7,561 bases of DNA from DASYQV01 sp036005125 (lineage in GTDB: Bacteria; Acidobacteriota; Vicinamibacteria; Vicinamibacterales; UBA2999). The notes beneath the pieces are model-generated. The model worked only from the letters and a program-made list of their open reading frames with translations. It did no database searches and was not told where the DNA came from. The stretch is taken from the NCBI GenBank assembly GCA_036005125.1, contig DASYQV010000236.1:1-7561 (forward strand). The letters run 5' to 3'. Shown here piece by piece: positions 1 to 5,111 of this stretch (position 1 is the first letter of the stretch; every line of letters begins with the position of its first letter). The translations under genes and the position numbers were made by a program.

Positions 1-51
1 GCGACCCCCTGCGCCCAAGGCAGGTGCGCTACCAGGCTGCGCTACGCCCCG
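1..51 (-). tRNA. tRNA-Pro (anticodon UGG), 5' part, cut by window edge
   Basis: Read on the minus strand, the segment starts with the proline-type acceptor strand CGGGGCG at 51-45. A D arm follows with paired GCGC/GCGC arms around AGCCTGGTA. The anticodon arm has stem CCTGC/GCAGG and seven-base loop CTTGGGC, which places TGG at anticodon positions 34-36. This layout and the leading C are typical of bacterial tRNA-Pro. About 26 nt (end of the variable region, T arm, acceptor 3' strand) lie outside the window, so integrity cannot be checked. An AT-richer stretch at 61-82 with a TAAGAT-like element on the minus strand (73-68) may be the -10 box of its promoter; I see no convincing -35. The nearby integrase remnant makes this tRNA a possible insertion hotspot. 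Confidence 0.93.
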
Positions 52-95
52 ACTCTGAAGATGCTTAATCTTACCGCGGTTTTCCTTGGCTCGCC

Positions 96-143
96 CGTTC
101 GCGTGCTTCGCTTTCCTGACGAAATTGTCGCAGAACTGTTCGA
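96..143. repeat. Direct repeat copy 1 (48 nt), beside the integrase remnant
   Basis: This is copy 1 of an imperfect direct repeat; copy 2 is at 3945-3993 in the same orientation. The first 23 nt (from CGTTCGCGTGCTTCGC onward) are identical in both. Across the whole unit I count three substitutions and one single-base indel. Both copies are also preceded by CCTTGG a few bases to the left. Copy 1 lies 14 nt beyond the integrase remnant's stop codon, between it and tRNA-Pro. It may be an element end, an attachment-site remnant, or a conserved 3' flank of this integrase family. Confidence 0.85.
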
Positions 144-156
144 GAAATACGCCGAT

Positions 157-420
157 TTATCCCGCTTGCCCAAAAACCCTCGCCGACTCGTTGCTCGTTG
201 AATTGAGCCTGTCCGGTACTCGCGTTTCATCTGCAACCTCGTCTGCGAGTACTTCTTGAAGACCTTCGCATCGCCTTGACGGGGGAGCTGCGTCACCCAC
301 TCGGCGGTGGCGCCGCCGGCGCTCACGCGCGTCGCGTACGTCGAGCGCATATCGTAGATGCGGACGTAAGGCACCTTCGAGCCGGAGCGTGAGCCGCCAT
401 GCCGTTTTGAACATCGTCTG
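157..420 (-). pseudogene. Tyrosine recombinase (phage-type integrase) C-terminal remnant, frameshifted
   Basis: Three minus-strand frames, read in turn, rebuild the end of a tyrosine recombinase catalytic domain. The first gives TMFKTAWRLTLR (about 417-382). The second gives KVPYVRIYDMRSTYATR, a stretch rich in AGG, and the LPRQGDAKVFKKYSQ block, ending in QMKRE (about 378-220). The third gives DRLNSTSNES to a TAA stop at 157-159. The Arg in YDMRST and the Tyr in KKYSQ correspond to the catalytic Arg and the nucleophilic Tyr. Breaks lie near 378-383 and 215-219, each a small indel. The N-terminal two thirds, including the DNA-binding domain and first catalytic Arg, are absent; rmlD's stop is at 513. 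It is almost certainly inactive. YDMRST in place of the usual HxLRH matches, from memory, a subgroup common in Acidobacteriota. Confidence 0.85.
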
Positions 421-512
421 CTCGCGTGGAATCGCGAGTTGTGTCGCGCAGTAACCGGGGTGGCCCTGCGTACGGTGCTCGGGTTCTGCGTGGCGGCCGC
501 TATTCCCGTGCG

Positions 513-1394
513 TCAGACCGTCGACGGCTCCTGTTGCACATGGGTGCTCGCACCGACAAAACGCTGAACTGCATTTTGCCACGAGGGCATGGGGATTCCG
601 GAATGAGCCAGCCTGGCAGGCGACATGGCGCAGTATCGCGGCCGGTGCGCTCTCGTGCTTGCTTCCTTCCTCGCGACAGGCACAACGGTTCCGCCAGCTT
701 GAATCAGCTCACGCAGATAGCTGGCCAGGTCGTACCAGGTGCACGCGTTCGAGGAGACACAATGGTATACGCCGAAAGGCAAACCCAGACGCAAGATCGC
801 CTCTATCGCGTGCCCGACATCTACGGCATAACTCGGTGCGACGGTCCTATCGATAAATGCCGGCACTTCCTGGCCCAGCGTCAGAGCCCGACACATCCAC
901 TCAATCGTGCTCGGACGTGACCGCACGTTCGCGCACCGATTCCCGAAGAGGCTTGCGAGTCGCAACACATAGTGGCGCGAAGCAGCCGTCGCCAGCCGTT
1001 CCCCCAACAACTTCGAAGCCCCATACGCATTGACGGGATCGGGCTCATCCTCCTCGGTATACGGGCGCTCGCTCCGGCCGTCAAAAACAAAGTCAGTGCT
1101 GAAGTGAACCAGCACTGCGCCTGTTGCCACACTCGCCTCGGCAAGGTATTCACACGCGAACGCGTTTACACAGAGGGCAGCATACGCATCGCCTTCTGCG
1201 CCGTCGACGTCGTTGAATGCCGCACAATTCAGAATCACATCAGGCCGCAGCTCGCCAACGTAATTCTGAACCGCGCGTCTCGAGGACACGTCCAGGCTCG
1301 TGCGACTCGCGCGATGCACTTCGTGGCCTGAGGAGAATTGACGGGCGAGTTGAGCAGCCAGTCGCCCTTCGCCTCCCGTGATCAGAAATCGCAC
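513..1394 (-). CDS. rmlD: dTDP-4-dehydrorhamnose reductase-like protein (RmlD family)
   Basis: The 293-residue product has the RmlD layout. An N-terminal Rossmann motif TGGEGRLA is at residues 6-13, NCAAFNDVDGAE at 56-67, STDFVFDG at 99-106, and the SDR catalytic pair Tyr124/Lys128 in YGASK. The C-terminus has the expected RPRYCAMSPARLAHSGI type of ending and the length is normal. RmlD reduces dTDP-4-dehydro-L-rhamnose to dTDP-L-rhamnose with NAD(P)H in the cytoplasm. The start is a GTG at 1394 with no clear Shine-Dalgarno sequence; it sits 6 nt after the stop of a 17-codon frame that overlaps the rmlC stop, so re-initiation is likely. It is the last intact gene of the minus-strand operon. 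Codon use is less GC-biased than in xpaC-telA. A reductase for another 4-keto sugar is possible, since rmlA and rmlB are absent. Confidence 0.87.
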   Translation of the reverse strand: MRFLITGGEGRLAAQLARQFSSGHEVHRASRTSLDVSSRRAVQNYVGELRPDVILNCAAFNDVDGAEGDAYAALCVNAFACEYLAEASVATGAVLVHFSTDFVFDGRSERPYTEEDEPDPVNAYGASKLLGERLATAASRHYVLRLASLFGNRCANVRSRPSTIEWMCRALTLGQEVPAFIDRTVAPSYAVDVGHAIEAILRLGLPFGVYHCVSSNACTWYDLASYLRELIQAGGTVVPVARKEASTRAHRPRYCAMSPARLAHSGIPMPSWQNAVQRFVGASTHVQQEPSTV

Positions 1395-1400
1395 GTCAGG

Positions 1401-1454
1401 TCAGCTTGTCGCTACCAATGGACCCGCGCCGCCGGTGACCAGAACATCAACCAT
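1401..1454 (-). pseudogene. 17-codon SDR (NAD-binding) N-terminal relic or coupling leader
   Basis: The ATG at 1454 overlaps the end of the rmlC-like gene (ATGGTTGA) and opens a frame reading MVDVLVTGGAGPLVATS before TGA at 1403-1401. VLVTGGAG is the unmistakable Rossmann opening of an NAD-dependent epimerase or reductase. Two codons after the stop, in the same frame, comes the GTG of rmlD with its own FLITGGEG. The piece therefore looks like the first codons of a second SDR gene left after a deletion, or a partial duplication of the rmlD start. It may now serve only to carry ribosomes from rmlC to rmlD. Confidence 0.7.
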
Positions 1455-1947
1455 CCTTGCGGCTCCAGTCGTATGGCAACGTATTGTGCGGCTCGAGCCG
1501 GTATTCGTCCGGCTCCGTGTAATGGTATGGTTCGGTCGGCACGTTGACCACGAGCGACATCTCAGTGCTGATGCACTTCCAGCCGTGGTAGACGAGGTTC
1601 GGCACCTGAACCAGGGTCGGGTTCTGGATTCCCAGGAAGAACTCGTTGATGGCGCCGTGGGTCGGCGACTCAGCTCGCGTGTCCACCAGCACAAGCTTCA
1701 CCATTCCGGCTACGCAGGCGAAGTTGTCAACCTGTTTCTGGTGGTAGTGCCACGCTTTCACGACGCCTGGATACGTCGCCGATACATAAACCTGGCCGAA
1801 CTTCGTGAAGAGCTCAGGGTCGTCAGCCCGCAGGATCTCCATGAGAAACCCGCGTTCGTCGGGAATGAGGCGCAGAGACTTCGTGTTTACACCCTGGATC
1901 CGCGGGTGCTTCGTAATCGTCGCCGTATACGTCGTCAATTCGCTCAT
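1447..1947 (-). CDS. rmlC: RmlC-like nucleotide-sugar 3,5-epimerase (cupin)
   Basis: The 166-residue cupin matches the COG1898 group of dTDP-4-dehydrorhamnose 3,5-epimerase relatives. DERGFLMEILR lies near the N-terminus, then FGQVYVSATYPGVVKAWHYHQKQ, a MVKLVLVDTR strand, the VPNLVYHGWK strand and the LPYDW ending. KAWHYH replaces the RGLHYQ of classical RmlC, and the ending differs from its usual Asp-containing WNDP-like motif, so the substrate may not be the classical one. RmlC-type enzymes epimerise C3 and C5 of dTDP-4-keto-6-deoxyglucose in the cytoplasm. I chose the ATG at 1947 over a GTG at 1962 because AGGTGG (1957-1952) lies 4 nt upstream of the ATG. The gene sits 60 nt after the glycosyltransferase stop, in the same operon. 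Confidence 0.85.
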   Translation of the reverse strand: MSELTTYTATITKHPRIQGVNTKSLRLIPDERGFLMEILRADDPELFTKFGQVYVSATYPGVVKAWHYHQKQVDNFACVAGMVKLVLVDTRAESPTHGAINEFFLGIQNPTLVQVPNLVYHGWKCISTEMSLVVNVPTEPYHYTEPDEYRLEPHNTLPYDWSRKDG

Positions 1948-1960
1948 GCCACCACCTGAC

Positions 1961-1993
1961 ACCGCTCGCTTCGCACCGACCAGCGAAAGCGGT
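1961..1993. other. Intergenic stem-loop between glycosyltransferase and rmlC
   Basis: ACCGCT (1961-1966) plus TTCGC (1970-1974) pair with GCGAA (1983-1987) plus AGCGGT (1988-1993). This gives 11 base pairs with a 3-nt bulge and an 8-nt loop. It occupies much of the 60-nt gap between the glycosyltransferase stop and the rmlC ribosome binding site. There is no T-tract, so it is more likely an mRNA-stabilising or processing structure than a terminator. Confidence 0.4.
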
Positions 1994-2007
1994 TCGCACC
2001 GCCAGCG

Positions 2008-3705
2008 TCAGGACGCCCTTCGTTCGTCCTCGTCCCAACGACGCCGCACGATCGCGGGGGCGGTGTCGTACGGCTGTTCGACGATGCGGCGAAACGCCGC
2101 GGGCCAGCAGGGATGCACGTTCTCGATCGTGCGATCGGTGTCCCAGCGGCGCCATACGTTGTCATACCACTCCGGAACGATCTGCCCGGCGTGGCTGAAG
2201 GTGGTGATCTTGCGGTGGATCTGCTCGTCGGTCCGCGCGTAACTCATGTGGTGGCACATCACGACGTCGCTCGGCAGCACGGCCGTCTGCGGCGCCTGAT
2301 ACCCCCGCGCTTCCGTGAAGCTGCCCGTGCCGACGCGAACGATCACGACCGGCGTGAACGGTTCCACCGGGTCCACGCGGTAGCGGTATGACTTCCAATA
2401 GGTGAACCAGGAAACGCTCCAGCAGTCGATCTGCGGGTTCTCGCGCACGAGCGCGAACGCGCCGGCGAGCTGGGCCGGGTCGTAGATCTCGTCGGCGTCG
2501 AGGACAAAACAGTAGTCGATGCCGGCTGCCGCGAGCATCTTCAGTCCGGCGTTCCGCTGGGTCGCCTCGTCGGGCCAGTCGCCGCGAACGATGCGGATCT
2601 TGCGGGCAGGGTCGGGGAGGACGTTGATGCGCGCGATGAGCGGCGCCTGATCCGTAGCCGGCCCGTTCCACGGGCGCTCACCGATCAGGAACCAGATGGA
2701 GTCGCACGCGTCATACGCGGACTCGATCGTCGGCGCCAGCCAACCATCGTCGTCATAGATGCAACATACGGCAGCGATGCGCGCGTTCCGCTGCCGCTTG
2801 ATGAACGGATCGAGCGATGGACGGGACTTCAGACGCCGGACGACCGACGAGTAGTCCTGAGCCTCGAGCGTCCGCGCGATGACCGGATCGCTCCGGAACA
2901 GATTCCAGTCCTTGCCAAGAAATGCATACGTCAGCGCCGGTCCCCATTTCTTCTGGAACGCCTGCGTGTACTGCGCGTTGCGCTGCTGCTGTTCCTCGGG
3001 CGACTCGCCGCCGCGCCACGTCGACCTGCCCTGGAAGTGCAGCACGTAGGACTGGAGGGCAAACTCCTGCGGAATACCCGCGATCCAGGCGCGCACGGCG
3101 TAGTCCCGGTCTTCCCCGCCGCCCTTGCCGAACGCTTCGTCGAAGTCGCCGACGGTTTCGTACACCGAGCGCGGGATCTTGATGCAGAAGAAGGCGACCG
3201 ACGGCGTCACCTGGTACCCCTCCGCCGACGCGCGGACCTGCGCCGCAATGGCCTCGACCCCGGCTTCGTGGCCGGTATAGTCCTCGAGGTCCATGCACAC
3301 CTGCGTGCCGAAGCCACCCGCGCTACCTCCAACCTGCTCGTTCGAGAGCGGCGAGAGCAGTGCGCGCCGGTCGGTGACCAGCGGCTCCAGCCAGCCGGTG
3401 GTGAACACCAGGTCGTTGTTCAGGAAGAACAGGTCCGCCTCGCGCGCGCGCGCCTCGCGGAGGAGGAAATTGCCGTTCCTCGCGAACCCCTGCGGCGCCT
3501 CGGAACGGACGAGGGTGATACGATCCGACGGGATGCCGGCGGGCAGCTCGAAATCGGCGTCGTTGTCGATGAGCACGAAATGGTCGCGATCACCGAGCGG
3601 CGTATGCGCCAAAAACGACCGGAGCGCGAGCGGCGTGTAGTGCCGCGACGCGGAGGTCGTGACCATCCCGAACAGGCGTGCCGGGCGCTGAGCGGAATCC
3701 TGCAT
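2008..3705 (-). CDS. Two-domain family 2 glycosyltransferase (GT-A/GT-A)
   Basis: The 565-residue protein contains two GT-A modules. Module 1 (about 9-265) has FFLNNDLVF with Asn-Asn-Asp at 96-98, in place of the metal-binding DXD, and GGGEDRDY near 195-202, the acidic EDxD block typical of family 2 enzymes. Module 2 (about 308-545) opens with ARIAAVCCIYDDD and has YCFVLDADE with D403-A-D405-E406; HH at 485-486 may be functional. No membrane segment or signal peptide is seen, so it probably acts at the inner face of the membrane on lipid- or protein-linked glycans. I chose ATG 3705, where the domain begins at once; GTG 3741 would add 12 residues. It is the first gene of the operon with rmlC and rmlD, which suggests a surface polysaccharide containing a deoxysugar. 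Donor and acceptor cannot be read from the sequence. Confidence 0.85.
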   Translation of the reverse strand: MQDSAQRPARLFGMVTTSASRHYTPLALRSFLAHTPLGDRDHFVLIDNDADFELPAGIPSDRITLVRSEAPQGFARNGNFLLREARAREADLFFLNNDLVFTTGWLEPLVTDRRALLSPLSNEQVGGSAGGFGTQVCMDLEDYTGHEAGVEAIAAQVRASAEGYQVTPSVAFFCIKIPRSVYETVGDFDEAFGKGGGEDRDYAVRAWIAGIPQEFALQSYVLHFQGRSTWRGGESPEEQQQRNAQYTQAFQKKWGPALTYAFLGKDWNLFRSDPVIARTLEAQDYSSVVRRLKSRPSLDPFIKRQRNARIAAVCCIYDDDGWLAPTIESAYDACDSIWFLIGERPWNGPATDQAPLIARINVLPDPARKIRIVRGDWPDEATQRNAGLKMLAAAGIDYCFVLDADEIYDPAQLAGAFALVRENPQIDCWSVSWFTYWKSYRYRVDPVEPFTPVVIVRVGTGSFTEARGYQAPQTAVLPSDVVMCHHMSYARTDEQIHRKITTFSHAGQIVPEWYDNVWRRWDTDRTIENVHPCWPAAFRRIVEQPYDTAPAIVRRRWDEDERRAS

Positions 3706-4080
3706 GTCGGTTACTTGCCAGTGATGTCGCCGCGCCGACACGTCGGACGGAGGCGGTTCGGTTTTTCAGGATGTTTTCAGAGCCTGAATCGACGCCCCCA
3801 TGAGGGAGCAAGGCATGAGCCAATGCCCCCTGCTGCTGAAAAGCGCGATCAGGCGATGGCGGCGCTACACGAGTGACGCACGCTGCCCGGCACGCCGCGG
3901 ACATTGCGCTCGTCGAGAGCAACACGCATCGCGACCTTGGGGATCGTTCGCGTGCTTCGCTTTCCTGGCGAAAATTGTCGCAGAGCTGTCCGACGCGTGA
4001 TCGAGCTCCGGCTGCGCGGCCGTTGAACAACTCGCGCGCGTCCTGCGTCCATTACGGGAAACCGGTTGCCCGCTGAATCC
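3706..4080. other. Divergent intergenic region with inverted repeats
   Basis: This 375-bp gap separates the minus-strand sugar operon from the plus-strand xpaC-telA operon and should hold both promoters. TTCAGG (3765-3770) and CCTGAA (3783-3788) form an inverted repeat about 60 nt upstream of the glycosyltransferase start and could be an operator. GGCAT (3812-3816) and ATGCC (3823-3827), extended by AGCA/TGCT, form a small hairpin. Direct repeat copy 2 (3945-3993) lies here. I see no convincing -35/-10 pair. Frames crossing this stretch lack protein-family features. Confidence 0.5.
3945..3993. repeat. Direct repeat copy 2 (49 nt)
   Basis: This is the partner of the repeat at 96-143, in the same orientation about 3.85 kb away. 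It shares a 23-nt identical core and about 45 of 49 aligned positions. No integrase-like sequence is recognisable on either side of this copy, in contrast to copy 1. It lies 88 bp upstream of the start of the xpaC-telA operon. Confidence 0.85.
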
Positions 4081-4218
4081 ATGGCCACATTGTCGTTGCG
4101 GTTCTTCGGGTTCTGCCTGCTGACCCTGGCAATCGTGATTCCGAGCTGTCAGGCGCTGTTTCCACCCCGTGACGCCGACGCGGGCCGACCGTTCAAGCCG
4201 GCATTCGTGCGCGACTGA
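4081..4218 (+). CDS. Small predicted lipoprotein or membrane peptide, first gene of xpaC-telA operon
   Basis: This 45-residue frame starts MATLSLRFFG, has a hydrophobic stretch at about 8-21 (FFGFCLLTLAIVIP) and then SC at 22-23. IPSC is a variant lipobox, so Cys23 could be lipidated, leaving a 23-residue mature peptide. Otherwise it is a short single-span protein. The main evidence for translation is that its TGA (4216-4218) overlaps the ATG of xpaC (4218) as TGATG, and xpaC has no ribosome binding site of its own. The ATG at 4081 has no good Shine-Dalgarno; a TTG at 4066, 4 nt after GGGAAA, would add five residues. I do not recognise the family. The mature part is Pro/Asp/Arg rich with no known motif. 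Confidence 0.7.
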   Translation: MATLSLRFFGFCLLTLAIVIPSCQALFPPRDADAGRPFKPAFVRD

Positions 4219-5111
4219 TGGGGTTCCTCAGGAAGGCGCGCGCCTGGGCGCCAGCCGTCAAGACGGCGGCGCTGTTTCTGCTGCCCGCTCCGCTGGTGTT
4301 GGCGGTGGTCGCCGCCTTGATCGCAGGCGAGCTCAACCGGCTGACGCTGGCGAGCGCGGCGCTTGCGTGTCTCTGGGGCGCGGGCGTCCTGGCCTTGCAG
4401 GCGGTGGCAGGAGAGGCGCGGTACTTCCTCGGAGAGCAGACCGATCCGCCCACGATTCCGTTCAAGCTCTTGAGCGCTGGGCTGACGGCGCTCGGCGTGG
4501 CCCTCGCCGCTGTGGCCGGCGGACATGCCGCCACCGGCGCGCTCGTATTCGCCGCGCTCGGCGTGGTCGGGCACGTCGCCGTCTACGGTCGCGATCTCAG
4601 GCCACCGCGCATCCAGGTCGCCGTGGTTGACGGTGTCGACGCGGCTGCGGTCACGCAACAGCTGAAGCGGGCGTACGGCCGGCTGCGCGGCATGGATGCC
4701 GCTGCACGCGCGATCACGACGCCTGAGTTCCGCGAGCGGCTCGCACGAATCTCCGGAATCGGGCGTTCCATTCTCGGCGCGATCGAACACGATCCGACCG
4801 ACGCGGCGCGTGCACGTCGCTTCCTCCACCTTTATCTCGACAGCGCCGAACGCGTGACCACCGAGTACGCACGGACGCACAGCCACGTGCGCCATCAGCC
4901 GCTCGATGAGAAGTTCCGCGAACTGCTCGTCGACATGGAGCGCACCTTCGCCGAGCAGCGACGGGCGCTCGTCGAACGCGACCTGCTTTCGCTCGACGTC
5001 GATATCGAGGTCCTGCACGCGCGGCTGACGCGCGAAGGCCCCGGCTTCCACCCCACCGCGCGCACCACGCGCGGTGGGGCCCCCCCGGCTGACCTGGAGA
5101 ACCGTTCATGA
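4218..5111 (+). CDS. xpaC: XpaC-family membrane protein (5-bromo-4-chloroindolyl phosphate hydrolysis family)
   Basis: The product has 297 residues. The N-terminal 125 contain up to four hydrophobic helices (about 16-37, 44-64, 83-101, 104-123). A mostly helical, charged C-terminal half follows. The stretch from RARRFLHLYLDSAERVTTEY through LDEKFRELLVDMERTFAEQ to LLSLDVDIEVLHARL has the pattern of the XpaC family: a helix ending in a YL-type motif, then a helical pair before a DI-containing end. XpaC was named for a phosphatase-like phenotype in Bacillus; its biochemical role is not settled. Position directly before a TelA-family gene, as in B. subtilis xpaC-yaaN, supports the call. The start is coupled to the preceding small gene (TGATG) and the stop overlaps the telA start. 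The last ~20 residues look like unstructured filler encoding a perfect DNA hairpin. Confidence 0.8.
   Translation: MGFLRKARAWAPAVKTAALFLLPAPLVLAVVAALIAGELNRLTLASAALACLWGAGVLALQAVAGEARYFLGEQTDPPTIPFKLLSAGLTALGVALAAVAGGHAATGALVFAALGVVGHVAVYGRDLRPPRIQVAVVDGVDAAAVTQQLKRAYGRLRGMDAAARAITTPEFRERLARISGIGRSILGAIEHDPTDAARARRFLHLYLDSAERVTTEYARTHSHVRHQPLDEKFRELLVDMERTFAEQRRALVERDLLSLDVDIEVLHARLTREGPGFHPTARTTRGGAPPADLENRS
5051..5079. promoter_or_regulatory. Perfect 12-bp stem-loop at the xpaC-telA junction
   Basis: CCCCACCGCGCG (5051-5062) and CGCGCGGTGGGG (5068-5079) are exact reverse complements around the 5-nt loop CACCA, followed at once by a run of seven C. It lies in xpaC codons of about residues 278-288 and ends 16 nt before the GGAGA (5096-5100) that serves telA. 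It lacks a T-tract, so intrinsic termination is unlikely. A role in mRNA stability or in setting the XpaC:TelA ratio is inference. Confidence 0.7.

Larger units (their letters stand above)
96..3993. mobile_element. Candidate degraded integrative element carrying sugar genes
   Basis: The interval is bounded by two 48-49 nt direct repeats. It holds a frameshifted tyrosine recombinase C-terminus next to one repeat, three intact sugar or glycosyltransferase genes, and an SDR gene relic, with a tRNA gene just outside. Base composition around 600-1900 looks less GC-rich than the xpaC-telA region. These features fit a small integrative element or genomic island that has lost mobility. The layout is not textbook: the integrase lies on the 5' side of the tRNA and the repeat does not overlap the tRNA 3' end. 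The boundaries are inference. An alternative is that the repeats are a dispersed genomic family and the cluster between them is ordinary. Confidence 0.35.

Noticed and set aside
42..374. Minus-strand 110-codon frame as an intact small integrase
   Set aside because: It starts inside the catalytic domain, and its C-terminal 58 residues run out of frame through the direct repeat and into tRNA-Pro. The native C-terminus is found in another frame.
157..582. Minus-strand frame of 141 codons
   Set aside because: Only its parts near 382-417 and 157-215 match the integrase, joined by out-of-frame shadow sequence, and it overlaps the 3' end of rmlD. It is explained by the frameshifted pseudogene.
3037..3876. 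Plus-strand 279-codon frame opposite the glycosyltransferase
   Set aside because: It is Arg-rich with no family features and is the antisense shadow of a well-supported gene on the minus strand.
96..3993. Integron cassette with attC sites
   Set aside because: The repeats lack the paired inverse core sites and the long imperfect palindrome of attC, and the integrase remnant does not show integron-specific features.
3590..4030. Minus-strand 146-codon frame upstream of the glycosyltransferase
   Set aside because: It spans direct repeat copy 2 and the divergent intergenic region and overlaps the glycosyltransferase start in another frame. It has no domain signal.
4149..5051. Minus-strand 300-codon frame opposite xpaC
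   Set aside because: Long antisense frames are expected in GC-rich coding DNA. It has no recognisable domain, while the plus-strand frame is coupled to its neighbours.
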